Assembly: GCF_008831285.2 (NCBI RefSeq)
Contig: NC_045139.1
Location: forward strand, 32,957,706 to 33,021,705
Reading direction: 5' to 3'
DNA: 64,000 nt
DNA from: Nymphaea colorata
Lineage: Eukaryota > Streptophyta > Magnoliopsida > Nymphaeales > Nymphaeaceae
A program made the translations under genes and the position numbers. Of the stretch, positions 1-13,000 are shown one piece after another (within the stretch, counting starts at the first letter, position 1; the number at the start of each line of letters is the position of its first letter). The notes beneath the pieces were generated by a model. That model saw nothing but the letters and a program-made list of their open reading frames with translations, had not been told where the DNA came from and did not search any database.

Positions 1-805
1 TCCTTAAGTTGGAAAGGTTTAAGGGGCATGTCGTTCTACTGTGCAGCATTTGATTCCCATAGAACAACCATAAAATAATTTAGTGAATGTTTTTTGATCT
101 GGTGACAGGATTAGGTATGTTTTTGCACAACAAAGTCCAACACTAATAATAACTAGATTTAGTGTTGGCATGGACAGGCAAGGGTAATCAAACATTCATG
201 AGAATCCACTGGAACTTAGAAGAACATGGAAACTTCATGACAAAGAACAATTGAGAAGCTTCAATTGGATTCTCCTTCGCACAGAAATGTTAATTGATAG
301 GACATCTTGTGCAGCAAGTACTGGAAATCCTAATAATTAGGATTTGGTTCAAAAATAGTTGCAATCTTCATTTATCACTTATGCACGACCTCTATTTTCT
401 CCTTACCACAGAATTTTGCATCTTGTGGACAGTCACACAGTGTGTTGGTGTTAGAAAGTCTATTAAGGGCCTAGTCATGTCAAACAAAACTTGCACCTTT
501 GATTATCCTATATAGTAAAAATGTATGTTGGCTGTAGGCAGTGACCTTCTAGAGTAGGCTGGGCCATTCATGCACCTAAGTAGAATAAATGTTGTAACAT
601 TTATTCCCCGTATCTTCTTTTTGTACTTTTACATTTTCTTTATTCTTTTTCTTCTTATTTTTCTTTTCTTATTTTTTTGCTCTCTTTCCAGTTCTTCTTC
701 GTTTTCTTTTCTTTCATTTACTGTTTTTGGATCACCTAGGCACTTTTCATTTCCCTCACCTAGCACTTTTGAGTACTTACTATCTACCTAGTGCATCATT
801 ATTTT

Positions 806-837
<32 letters not shown>

Positions 838-3639
838 CAGGTGACTTTATTTCCACATAAATGCTTGGAACCTAGTTGTACATGCATGAAATACATCTAG
901 TGCATATGCATACATATGTTTACATGTGCATTTGTACCTAATTAACATGTAAACCACTTAAGTTCAAGTACCATGTCAATATGGTAGCCGTAAGTATGAG
1001 ACACAGGTAGGTAATTTGAGTACCGGAAAATCAAAACCTTTGAAAGAAATAATCCTTTTGAATCTTCAAAAATTTAAAGTTCTACCTGTATACATATATA
1101 TACTTATAATGTGCTTATACGCCATAACCTTGTACAAGTTTTTTGATATTGCCATGCTGTACCTTCAGTATGCTCATTTATTTGACTTATATTTGTAAAC
1201 ATTTTGCATCTATATACTTAACAGTTAAACTTGTCTTAAATATCAAGATTCAATATTAATACCTTAAAGCCATGGTAGATTTTCATTTTCTAGGGACAAT
1301 CTGTGCTGGTTTGATGTAGTGCTGGCATTTGGAACCGCCACTATCAATAGTGAGACACCGCTGCAGGGGCACAGAATAACGTTTGATCTAGTGGCTTGTA
1401 ATTTATGTCACATGGTCCCTCTTGAAAGGTTGGTATCACTTTTAGTACAATGAGGATACTGTTGTGGCTTCAAAGTGACTCATATACTGTGAGAGCCAGG
1501 TCTGTTGTGGTTAGGACTTAGGGCTTCACAATAAGGTTAACTTCAGCTGCACTTGTTTATTACACTAGTCAAGTTCAAGCCTAAAAGTGCTGAGCTCTAG
1601 CTGCTAAGCTTATCACATTTAAGCTTGGACTAAGATCAGCTAATGCCCCTATGACATATGCAGAATAGGCTTCCAATTGTTGCCAAAAAAAGTCTTTAGG
1701 TTCAAGGGGTGCTTGTTTGGTTTTCAAAATTAAGTTTCTGTTTTGAAACTCAGGTCACATTATGTTAAATTTAGAGTTTCTTCATACACAGCACAGTCGA
1801 GCTCAAACTGCTGGAGTTGGCTGAGCCGTGTTCGTTAATGGTTTCAAGTTTGAACCGAGTTCAAGATGGGTCTGCTAGGACTGAAGCTGGAGTTGAGTTT
1901 GCCCAGCTTGCCTCAAACACTGCTAGTGAATAGCCCTTGTTGTGGTCAACACAATTAAGAATATTTTGTCCACTCTCATACTGGATCATATCTATATTGT
2001 ATGTGGTTTTTTTAATGTTTTATCTCTTCAGCAATAGACTAACAAGTGGATTTCGCAGGCTGATAAGCCTGCTTTTCATCTTGAAGGTCATGTCACGTCC
2101 TTATGTGATAATGTCTTCTAAGTCATTGAGGAAGGCATTCTACAAGATGTATTTTGCATTTATAGCTTATAAGGAAAGATGTTTATATTGCTTGCTAAAA
2201 GTACAAGTAGTATATACTATATGGTACTTTTTTTCGGATTAACTTCTATGCTTGTCATTGACTGGCTCACAATCTTCTGAATAGTTGTGGTGTTGAACCA
2301 TGATATCGTGTGTTGTTGAAAGCTCTGCGTTGATCTACATCAAATGTTGTTTATAACAATATATTTTTATGGTTCAATCACCTTAAATTCATCCTATGAT
2401 TCAAATTTGATATGCTAAAATCAATGGTTTATGGTTAATGAATCATGCGACTGCTCTTTAAGTGGTCTAAGATATGATATTAAACTCTGGATCCATGCAT
2501 GAATATTAAGTGAATCTTATTACACATGATTGGGAGTTTAGTCTCCATTGCAAGTGGAAGTAGGGTGACATTTCATTGAAGTGCTAAATGGCATGGGATC
2601 ATAAGTGGGGATGGGTTGGCATTCTAGCACTTAGGAAGCAAGAAGTATGGGAAGAATATGAGGTGGATGGTGGGATTGTTGTAAGAAGTGAATTGGAGAG
2701 AAAATCCGATCAAAAGCAAAGAAGAAAAGAAGCATAAAAAATGTGAGCAAAAAACTAAATGTCGAATAAATCTATATTATGTTTTTTTTCTAACTAGTGA
2801 AAGCATGTTCTTATGTTTTCGATAGATCAGAGAATGAAAAATTAGATCTTTTGAGAGTCTGAGATCATGAGGTTGGAACATATGTCTGACGAGTTGATTA
2901 TATGAAAAAAAAATATAGTAAATGTTTTCAAGTAATATTTAGCTTAGTACAAAATTCGTAATCTATTGGTAAGGGATTAAGCTTGTGAAATGAAAATAAA
3001 TAAAAATAATGTCATTAAGCAATTTCTTTTAGTTCCAAGAATGGTGAGATCTATTTAATCACAACTTTTTCCAATAGTTAAAATGTCAGTACCTGCAAAG
3101 TATAATTTATTGATTGGGTAGCAAAAGCAAGAGAGAAGCTTTAAGAAGCTTGCGTTAGAACTATAACTACTGGTTTGGGGTGTGAGTGTTTCACTTACTG
3201 CCATTTCGTGCAGCTGGATGCCTTTAAATGAGACTAAGTTAGAAAATTCACCTGCTTATATTTGTTCAGTTCAGTTCCCCCGGCTTGTATTTGAAGTTTG
3301 GTTCCTTTTCCTAATTTGATGTTATACATTTATGGTTCTTGATGCTTTTGACTGCATTCCCTTGCACTTGCTGCCATATGATTATCTATGCGTTAACAAA
3401 AAAATTCATTTTCCTCTGTATGTTCTGATGCCCTAGGGGCGTCCTTCACTATATAAACATGGAAAATGCAGCAATTTGCTACTAGTGTTGTGTATATGAA
3501 AATTTGGAAGGAAAACATGGCTGACGTATGTTAAAATTGGTTGGATCTTTTGTTTGCATCTCCTGCACACAGGAGGAAATTCTGTCTGATTGCAAGTTTC
3601 TGCAACCTGAGTTTTATATTTTCATTTCGGTTATTTCAG
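1..3639 (+). other. intron of SKP1-like gene (5' part off window)
   Basis: This stretch lies upstream of the last SKP1 exon and shows no SKP1 first exon on the + strand. By family gene structure it is most simply the 3' part of a very long intron, which ends at the acceptor TTATTTCAG just before 3640. It is AT-rich. It carries an (AG)n microsatellite at 806-833 and a degenerate stretch near 1795-1925 rich in GAGTT/CAAGC words, like the repeat family seen at 49 kb. I see no coding exon in it. The alternative is that the downstream exon is an orphan copy. Confidence 0.5.
806..833. repeat. (AG)n microsatellite
   Basis: A run of about 14 GA dinucleotides inside the putative SKP1 intron. It is a simple repeat with no further structure. 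Confidence 0.9.
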
Positions 3640-3813
3640 GCTGCCAATTACCTCAAGATAAAGAACCTCCTCGACCTGACATGCCAAACAGTGGCAGACA
3701 TGATCAAGGGAAAGGTACCTGAGGAGATAAGGAGGACATTCGACGTTAGGCATGACTTCACCCCTGAAGAAGAGGAAGAAGTGCGGAGGGAGAATCAATG
3801 GGCTTTTGAGTGA
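3640..3813 (+). CDS. SKP1: SKP1-like protein, last exon (partial gene)
   Basis: This is the C-terminal 57 residues of a SKP1/ASK protein, the adaptor that joins cullin-1 to F-box proteins in SCF ubiquitin ligases. The exon starts in phase 0 after TTATTTCAG with [13 protein letters not shown] and ends in the family signature [12 protein letters not shown] and TGA. The segment [17 protein letters not shown] is the helical Skp1 dimerisation/F-box-binding region. In plant SKP1 genes the single intron falls just before this AANYL segment, which matches. The N-terminal BTB/POZ-like exon is not found in the 3.6 kb upstream, so it should lie left of the window. A polyadenylation signal follows about 210 bp downstream. 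The sequence is intact and typical. A 3'-truncated duplicate without exon 1 cannot be excluded. Confidence 0.9.
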   Translation, partial: AANYLKIKNLLDLTCQTVADMIKGKVPEEIRRTFDVRHDFTPEEEEEVRRENQWAFE

Positions 3814-4527
3814 GAGCCTTTTACATTTTAACTCCATGGGAAGATGGTTGACAATAACCATGCTTCATGAAGCACCTATGTCTTCTTGTATAGTTCGATA
3901 TCTCTTCTTGTATAGTTCGATGTAGTTGGTCCTTTAGTTTTTCCAGCAAAATTGTAAAGTGGAATTGTGAGTGTGAGAATGATGAGTCGTCCAAAGACTT
4001 GTTTGACTGTTTACGTGTCTGAATGAATAAAACTTTGTTTTTTTTGGATGAATCTATATATACTGTGCAATCTTTTATTGCTTGCGCATCATTTACATAA
4101 TCCTTTAAGCAGCTATGCCAGATCTGGAGATTTGGAGTCCTGGACCTTTATCAAACTTTACAATGCTGAATTCTAGACTTTATAATACTGAATTTGCTAT
4201 TATTGTTACTATTACAACAACAACAACTACTGCCGTTCCCTGTCGGTTGTGCAACTTCAAAGGTCGTGGGCTCTGCTGTCACGCATCTCAACAGTAAAGT
4301 GTGATGGTTTTCAACTTGACTATCATGCGCTCCGACCTTTTTATTGACAAATAACTAACTAGTGGTGACATTGGATTGATTACATTAGATTTTTTTTTTC
4401 TTTTTTCTTTTGGGTGGAAACTCATGTATGAGCGGAGCTTGGCTCCTATAACTATTCTAGGTTTTCTCTGGTTCTAGTTTATTTATTCAGAAATTACATT
4501 GGACGTGATGGAAATATTGTTCTGCCT
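3814..4527. other. shared 3' spacer between convergent SKP1 and subtilase genes
   Basis: These 714 bp separate two genes that face tail to tail. They hold the SKP1 3' UTR with its AATAAA on the + strand, and on the - strand an overlapping AATAAATAAA at 4478-4487, about 45 bp past the subtilase stop. A T-rich tract lies near 4390-4410. No further gene is seen. Confidence 0.6.
4026..4031 (+). terminator. polyadenylation signal (AATAAA) of the SKP1 gene
   Basis: An exact AATAAA lies 213 bp after the SKP1 stop codon, in GAATGAATAAAACTTTG. Distance and strand fit the 3' UTR of that gene. Confidence 0.6.
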
Positions 4528-7500
4528 TCAGTTATTGCTGACAGCGAAGGGAGTTCTAACAGTGTACTTCCCATTTGTCCAAGTGAGGGATCCAAACATA
4601 TCATGGTTTGGTGTGCCGGAGCTTGAAGAGAATGAAACTTCATAACTGAGCGTCTTGGTACCTGCTCTGAACTGCAGTGTGCTAGGGGAGATTGCTACCT
4701 TGAGTTCAGCTGGAGACAAGATATTGACAGTGTAGGTAGTTTCTTCATCGCCAATGCCCACGTTAGTGACACGCCTCTTCACTGTTCTTTCAGTTCCATT
4801 GAACTTGGAGACGGCAATGGAAGGGTAATTCAGGTTAGATATTGAATCTTTGCTGGAATCTGATGGACAGTTATAGCCAGTCTGCTTTCCGGAAATCTTC
4901 TTGATGGTGTCGGACGAGTACCCATAGTTACAGAGGAATAAGTAATAATCTTCCATTGTGACTTCATAGACAAGTCCAGGTCTATATGCCTTTGATGGAT
5001 TAACTTCTCCTGATCCATAATCGTAAGGTGTGGCTGGTGAACCTGCGTCTGTGTGAATAGTGCTTCCTTCATTGTTTGTTTCAGTTGCTGCAAAGAGGAA
5101 TAGTCAAAGAAAGCTTCGTTTTTTAGATGGGAGGGGAGAATGGAAGTTTCTTGCATCGTGGGGGCTACCCTTCTATTTATAATGACCGTGACATTAGATT
5201 TTGTAAAAATAAGTTGGAACAATTTCAATAAGTTACAAATATTTTTTTCATAGGTGACTCTGGATTATCATGATGATGATGATGTAAGTGTGAGAAAACC
5301 TGTAGTCATGATTGCAGATCTTATAGCTGAAGGACTCCATGTTGGATTCTGAGATTTGATAGAAGCAGCAACTCCAGTGACATGTGGGCATGCCATTGAA
5401 GTTCCTGAAAGCAAATTGAACATGGAAGGTGTCTCCCCTGCAGAAACCAAAGATGAATCATTTGTTGGTATGAATGCCGCGAGTATGCTTACGCCAGGAG
5501 CTGCTATATCTGGCTGCAAAGCAAAACACTTCAACTTAGGAACAATTCTGAAATGGTAAAACTGTGAAATCTTCATGTGCAGGTCTGCATCTGAATTGAT
5601 GGTGGTCTTGAGAAACCAGTGAAATAAGAATAATGACATACAGAATACGGATGTGTTGAATCGAGTGACAGGTGCTGGGACTAGCAAATGTGAGGCGAAT
5701 TCTTTCTTGAACGGATGAATTTGCAAGTCTAAATGGAATAGCAAAAGAAAAGTATGCTTTAAGCTTGCCTTTATGATGTTCCTGGTTTGAGTAGAAGCAC
5801 CTCTTGATGAAAAATATGCGACTAGAGGAGCAGGCTTGTAGTTGTTGACTGTGACGGTAGGTAAAATTGTTGCTACTGGATTTCTGCATAAAATTCTTTT
5901 GTCAATAAGGCATTATCAAAGTAGACTGGCATTCTGAACGGGATTGAAGTGAAATATATTGCAAGTAAAAGACGAAAGATGAAGATGTTTACTTGGAGGA
6001 GTTGAGATATGAGAAGATGGAACTGGCATCTGAAGAAGAGATCACGGTCATGGGAAAATTCCCATAAACAGCAGCAACATGGATTTCAGGATCATCTATC
6101 AAGACTAATCCAACGCCACCTATCCCCTTAACTCCTAATAGCTTCTGCGTCTTAGAGTAACCTCTATCTGAATGTTCACATAGGACAATTTTCCCTTTTA
6201 CCTTTTCTCCATCCAATGCATATGGGTTGCAATTTCTGAAAATCATCCACAGGTGGTATGTATGAGAGAGAGAGAGAAGGCTCTGTTCAGAAACCAAAAT
6301 GCAAATCCAGGTGCAGATTACCTTGCATCATCTTTGGTGCTTGTATTAGCAGGAGCAGATTCACCGTATATTAATGGATAAATGGGAGATTTATCAAGCT
6401 TGGAAAAGTTTATCGCTTCACCCTGAAAATAAACATGGCATGAGGACCAAGATACTGAAGACCAAATTCGCTTTAGTCTATGCAGCCTCAATTGTGGAAG
6501 TATAGCTAGTTTCTGAGGAAGATAGAGGTTGTGCCTATAGTTGTCTTAGAAATTTTGTAGAGGCATCTTTGATTTATTCCATGTAGAGTTAAAAGTGTTG
6601 GAAATGAAGAGAAAAATTCAAATAGAAATCGCTGTTGAGCCAAGGTAAAAGTTGTATTCAAGGGGCCGAGTTTTTTACCTTAATGACTGCATTGCTTTCT
6701 TCACCTAGAATTAAGTCTGACTCAAAGTCTCTGTCAATTGTAGTCGCACCAACAGTTAGTATCCATGGTGCTGTATTAACAACAGTTCCGGGTGCTGGCC
6801 CACTGTTCCCTGCTGAGCACACAACCACTATCCCATTTTCTACCGCATGGAATGCACCAATGGCTATAGGATCACTGTCAAAGTCTGGTCTGAAATAAGG
6901 GGAGGCTCCAAGCGAGAGGGACAGTAGGTCGACTCCATCAGTAATGGCATCCTCAAAAGCAGCTAGGATTGCAGAGCCTTTGCATCCCTCAGATGTGCAA
7001 ACTCGATAGATTGCTAGTCTAGACGTTGGTGATCCACCTTTCGCCGTTCCTGTCGCCAGGCCATGGTAGCTGGCAGCAGGAACTGCAACACCTGCTGCAG
7101 TGGAGGATGTATGAGATCCATGGCCAATACTGTCCCTCGGTGTTTGGTCTGTTGTCCATGCTGTTACCTTGGACTCCTCATTGTAGTACCTAGCTCCAAT
7201 CAACTTCCTGTTGCAGGTATACAAGGAGGGTATTTTTCAGTAATTATACAATTCCAAGCTGCAAACAAAGAATTGGAGTTCAAATTACTTGTTGCAATTA
7301 GAGGCACTGAAATCTTTGGCAGTCATACAGACTCCCTTCCAACGAGAAGGAACTGGAGGCATATCTTTATCAGCAAAACTAGGGGACTCAGGCCAAATTC
7401 CTGCATATTACAATAAAAAACTCAAAACCGTATTCTTGTGTTGAGCCATGGGGCCATTCTTGGTTTATTTAGTGATACCTGTATCCAATATGCCAATTAT

Positions 7501-8460
7501 AGTGTCTGCACCACTGCTGGATGATTCAGAGCTTGAGCTGTGATACACATCTTCAGATACCCCAACCTGCAAAAAATCCCATGATCTGGTAGTATGAAGC
7601 TCAAAAACTGGATCGGGAAACACTGACACAACTCCTGGTTTTTTGGCGATTGCAGCTGCTTCTGTCTCAGATAAATGTGCAGCAAACCCAGAGAATGCAT
7701 TTCTGTAACTGTAGATTAAGGGCCTCGGGATCTTCTCCTCCCTGAAATCACAACAGTCGGTCAATAGAATGCTTTCTACACAAAAGCTTGATAATGGCAC
7801 CTTTCTCCTTCGCATGATGCAGTATTAGAGAATCAGATGGTTGTTTTAGTCTGTCACTGTCTTTGTTTTTAATCTTCACTGTGAGACTCACCAATGTATC
7901 AAGTCAGTAAAGATCTATATTAACATTTATGATGATCCTTTAGTGGAACAACAAGACTATCATATAGTTGTTTACAAGGAGTTTGCACCTTCTCTTGACT
8001 GAGCGCCTTGGCTTAAGGTATTCCATTTAAATGTGGTCAAGAATTTGAGACTCTGGGTACCCACACTTACACAAGGTCAAAGCAACTCAGTGACTTCTTA
8101 TACCAGACAAGGGAGAGATACCTCTGAATATGACCTTTTGCACTTGGGTGCAACTAGAATACCAACTAGAATAGAACATGGTAAAACATCTACCTTTTGA
8201 GTGCCAATTCTGGCATGCACAAAAAATTTGGTGTTTTTCACTTTGCAAGACAACAAAACAAAAGGAAGAAAAACAATGGTACTAGCTGATCACCTTCCTA
8301 TCACTGAATTAAGAAGTTCTACATGACTTGCAGTGTGATATGAAGCTGATTTCCCTCTGGAACTCCCCATATACACGACATAGACCTTGCTTGCATCAGA
8401 GGGAGGAGAAGAAATGGTGAGGACCAAAAAGAAGAGACAGTATTTGGTAAGGGTTTTCAT
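4528..8460 (-). CDS. SBT5.2: subtilisin-like serine protease (subtilase, SBT5 group), complete
   Basis: A secreted S8 protease of plant SBT5 type, closest in my recollection to Arabidopsis SBT5.2/CRSP. There are nine exons: 8460-8294, 7741-7479, 7400-7289, 7207-6679, 6422-6322, 6235-5993, 5883-5769, 5513-5300 and 5087-4528. They sum to 2304 nt, 767 aa, and all junctions stay in frame. Domains in order are a signal peptide (about 1-25, ending near SDAS), an I9 propeptide (about 27-105), the mature start at TTRSWDFL (106), catalytic Asp142 (ILDTG), His210 (GHGSHTSS), oxyanion Asn315 (SAGNSG), a PA insert (about 350-470), catalytic Ser549 (SGTSMACPH) and a fibronectin-III-like C-terminus. The triad is complete, so it is probably active in the apoplast. 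The start is the first ATG after the TATA box; nothing upstream in frame is an ATG. Intron 7 begins with GC instead of GT. SBT5.2 in Arabidopsis processes EPF2 in stomatal patterning; whether this copy does so is inference. Confidence 0.93.
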
Positions 8461-8514
8461 TTTCAGTATTGTGCAGACCAGGATGCTTGAGGATGGAGGA
8501 ACTAGTTGGTACAC

Positions 8515-8523
8515 ATATATATA
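8515..8523 (-). promoter_or_regulatory. TATA box of the subtilase gene
   Basis: TATATATAT read on the - strand lies 55 bp upstream of the ATG at 8460. That would put the transcription start near 8485-8490 with a short 5' UTR of roughly 30 nt. It also argues against any start upstream of 8460. Confidence 0.6.
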
Positions 8524-8920
8524 GGTACAAAGAAGCAGGGAAGTGCCTTATGACTCTGCCCACAAAAGGAAGTAGAGATCAATGAAATGATTTTCTCCAT
8601 TAATGGCGCTTAACTTTTGAGAGAAGAACAAAAAAAAAAAAAGTGGAGAATGTGGTGTGGCATGAAGATGCAGTCCCACCTCAGTTTTGAGAGAAAGTTG
8701 CCGTCTCTTCCACGCTTCCAATAAGAAATGGGGCAGGAGGAGAAGCTATCAGAAGCAAGATGTTAAAAAAGTTAAAAGAAGATAATGGTGAGAATGAAAA
8801 TCTTTAACTGAGCACTAGCTAGTTGGAGGATTGGCTGTGCATGGGGCTACAGATGGTAGCAATTGATCAGTGCGCAAAAAGGAACCCACTTTTCAAACAT
8901 AGAAACACACACATCAACTG

Positions 8921-8921
<1 letters not shown>

Positions 8922-9000
<79 letters not shown>
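8922..9000. repeat. compound (CA)n(TA)n microsatellite
   Basis: About 19 CA units run directly into about 20 AT units. The reading frames through it give only His-Thr and Tyr-Ile dipeptide strings and are not genes. Confidence 0.95.
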
Positions 9001-9002
<2 letters not shown>

Positions 9003-9686
9003 AAACATGGATTAGTCCTCCGGCCATCTGCAGGAATCCAGCCTCTTACATACACAGCTCCAGTGAATCGGCTGCATGTGTGAGAGGCCAGATGCTAGGA
9101 GGAATCCAGTTCCTTTATATATATAAAGAGAGAGAGAGAGAGAGAGAAGCCTGTGTAAAATAGATAGATTGTCTGATAAGATAGAAGTTACGAATAATAA
9201 CATGCCAACGTAAAAGAAGGCGAAACAAAGGCATAACTGATCAGCAGCTCAGAATACATGAAAATTTGACGATATAGAAAGCCATGATCTTATTTTCGAA
9301 AGACATGACTCAACGCATGACATTAACAAAACAGTTGCATAATTTTGTCACAAGTGGAAGGGTCATTGGCAGCCGAAGATAATGGGACAGAATTTTCAGT
9401 TGATGTATACACGCACGAGTATCTGCCAAAATAAATTTATCATATTAACCGAGAATCTGAGACCAAAATGAGACCATTAATTATCATGCTTTAATTTCAT
9501 ACAAACACGGTCAGGATATGTTAACGTGCTTATGGTTAGACTAAATCAGTAGAAAAACATACTTTAAAGTTAAAAGAACGACAAATTTATCATATAATTT
9601 ATACTAAATTACTCTTAAATTCATTTTCACAAGGTTAGGTACATCAAAGAACATATTTGAGCTGCATCTTAAGTTGTCGTTGCCCA

Positions 9687-9717
<31 letters not shown>

Positions 9718-9944
9718 CAAAGAGCTCTCATCTCCGATAACACTAACGGGCCCATTTTTTGCGGGTGCGGTTGTAAATCAAACATGTTCCATTAGCTTAC
9801 AGCCGACTGTACCAAAAATGATGACTTCAACTCAAAAGTCGTGATCTAAATCATGAATCTGTAACAAAGATAGTGCCAAAACTATTGAATAAAATTTTTT
9901 CCATGCTCTCTCCACCCAGAATAAGATGGTTCTGTTAAATTATT

Positions 9945-10015
9945 GAGGCATAGCATAGCTCGTCGAACTGGTGGCATGTAAATGACACATCCTCAATTCG
10001 ATTCTATGAGTGCTA
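9945..10015 (+). mobile_element. SINE-like tRNA-derived element, 5' part
   Basis: The head GGCATAGCATAGCTCGTCGA, then a run to CAATTCGATTCTATGAG, resembles a tRNA gene with an A box (TAGCATAGCTCG) and a B box (TTCGATTC) about 40 bp apart. It is clearly related to the element inserted at 27806-27942 (GGCATAGCGTAGCTGATCGA on the - strand). The 3' end and target duplication are not clear. No good cloverleaf forms, so it is not called a tRNA. Confidence 0.5.
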
Positions 10016-13000
10016 CTTTCTTGAACTGCAAATGGTGAAGTTTGTCATCAAACAAAAATATGATGTCCATCGTTGTTCTGGTAACAGTAAACCTCCATGC
10101 ACCGTCTTCTTTTAAGCAAAGATTTAGCTTTTTGAACAGCAACGTTCGCCATTTAACCTTGCACAGTTTGGACTTCCGCAATTCAGGAGTTGATTAACCA
10201 TATTAAGCAAAGACGGCCACATTTCCCCAGCAGACTGTCGAAGCAGTTTTAAAAATTCTGAGTGTTTGGGGAGCACTTCACACAGTCTTGCAGATAAGGC
10301 TGCTACTTATTTAATTATCTGCAGAAGCACTAAGGAATGTCGACGGAGTTAATGGCCATTAACATTGATGGTGGGTGTGATTCTTTTTATTTTTAAATTT
10401 AAATATAATAATTTAGTTATAAATAATTAACAAATAAACATGTAGGAGAAAAGAGAACCGCAGGAGATTGTCTGAGACGAACCTGGCGATTCAAGGCCGT
10501 ATCGGTCAGTGGTGACAACAGAGCACCAATGGTGTTATAAAGCCCCAAAAAAGGTCATCTCCTTTTTGGTTGGAGAGTTGGAGAGAAGGAAAAGAGAAAA
10601 GAGGAAGGAAATGCACGCGCTGACAGAGAGGGAAACACAATGAAGCACTAAGTACTCGCTATCATTGACTTTGATAGATGATGACGAAGGTGATGATGAA
10701 ATAGTAAATCCAAGTAACCATGATTATTGAATAGGAGTGTTGTAAAAATTGGAAATTGGGTGCTTGAATATTAGTGTGGTAAAAGTTGAACACTTGAATT
10801 GAATTGAATTCCAATTCAATTGGCAAAAAATAAGTGTGTATTCGCTTTAACATAAATAAATAACGTAAAAAAGAAGAAAGACAAAAAGTGCTTAATGTTT
10901 GTGCAAATTACAAGTCAACTGCTTTAACTTCTAAAAATTAATAAAGAGGTTGCTCAATTTTTGAGAGAAATTCACAAAGAACCACCTAGCAATAGAAAAC
11001 ATTAATTTTTAATTTTAAACAACAAAAATGCTTTGTTAAACACAAAAAGTATTTCGTTGGCTGAGAGAAGAGTGGCCCTTTATCAATTGAATCGTTGTCA
11101 TTTCATATCAAAAGTAAATAATTTTTATAAGTGGGATAGCCTTTTGAGAATTTCTGCCAGAAGTAGAGTTCCTATTTCTTATCTTTTAATAGTTAACAAC
11201 GATTTTTTATTTTTTCAGTTCAAAATTATTTTAAAATAATAAAGAATGAGCAGGACCTTAAATTATTTTGCTTCCAAGCAAATTCAAGCTGGGTTCAGCC
11301 CGATTTTTAGAAAACCATACACCCCAAATCTAGGATTGTAGGTCCGAGTTTGGCATAAGGCAAAACTTGGTTTCCGGGTGAGCAGGAGAAATCTACCACC
11401 CAATAGAGAGAAAAATCTCCCACTCAACCCATTATCTTCCTGCGGTACATGGCTTGCTTTCGGTATTCAGGGTGTCATTCATGCGGTACTTTAACATGTT
11501 CATCGGTGATCCCTTTTTGCAGCACAGAAGGTTGACACCTTTGGCAGGCCCACAAAACCTGTATTGGTTTCAACAGCAAAAGCATTTGTTTTAAATCCTG
11601 CGATGGGGATGGCGGCTCATTTCCGGTTTGTGAGTTAGGTTCATGTCAAAACTATGAACACGTCTTACTTTTTGTGAAGGCTACAAGATCTAAAAAGTTT
11701 TATTAAGTTAGTGGTTTCTGCTGCACTCTGAGCTATATTGGACATGCATGGAGCATTTTCTTTAAAAAGTCAACTAACACTTTAAGTTTGCAACATTCTT
11801 TTGAGTGGATGTACTTATAACTGCAAAATCTAACACGATTGGATGGTTGAGATGTGCAGGCTAGTGCTCATATTTAATGGAGTTCATTTTCTAGAAATCC
11901 TGTATGCCCACATGCCTATTCCCTAGTCGAAGATGTTTATAAACCTTTTGTGATCTAATGGTTGCAATTTTGGGTTAAATGCAAACTGAAACTTCATGTT
12001 TTATCAACGGATTGTTTGGCACCAATAACAGATTGTTATAGGGTTCCATGAATCTACGTAGACAGATTCACGAGATAGTAATAATTTGTTACTGGTGCAT
12101 AATTTGTTACTGGTGCCAAACGACTAGATAAGCAAAAACGATTCTGATTTAGGAAATGGCATCTGACTGGATTTGGTTTGAAGTTAAATGCCTGATCAGA
12201 TTGAGACTGGGATACATATTTTGATTTAGTTTCAAATCAATGTCCTAAATCTGATATCCATACATTTTGAAAGTCAATTATTAACAAATCATAATGCACG
12301 TTAGATACAGTTGTGCATTTAAAAGCCCGGTTCAGATTAGATTCAGATTATTTAAACATCAGATTTGCATAAGGCATAGACTTTTTTCCTATCAAATTTG
12401 AATCCGAACATGTGAACATCTGATAAACAGAATTTGGTAAATGATACATTCGATTCAAGCCCGATCTGTTAACATCCCCAAGAGGTCATGTTTAACCTGT
12501 CTGACCCAGCTTAAACAGTTTTTATCCAGTCATGCGCATGACAGAGGAGAAAGAATTCGTACATATAATGGGTTCACAGAAATGGAAATACTGCAGCAAA
12601 TTTAAACTTTATCATGATTGTGATTAAAGGGTAAGGCTTCTAAGAAGTTTCTGGCTAACGGGCACTAGTAATAAATTTTAAATTTTTAAGAGGCATCAAC
12701 ATTTAAATGAGAAAAATTGCCCTAAGGTGTCAATGTAAAAATATGTATATTTTGTGACTCTGTGTGGGCAATTGCCCACATGTTGTCCACCCCTGCCTCC
12801 GCCCCTGCATTACTGTTGCTAATCTTAGTTTGGGTCAAGAACCCAAGTTTTTTTCAAAGACAACTCAGGATCCAAAGGCAACCAAGGGTTAGAGTGTTGA
12901 TGCTTTGACAGTGCCTCATTAACTCAGCCCCAGTTTCTTGGCTAACCAAAAGTTCAAGGCGGAGCAATGTTGAGCTTGTGAGGGGTTGTTTAGAATGATG

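Noticed and set aside
8461-8514. A longer N-terminus for the subtilase, with an open frame continuing upstream to 8514
   Set aside because: The first codon there is GTG, not ATG, and the stretch adjoins the TATA box. The ATG at 8460 starts a clean signal peptide.
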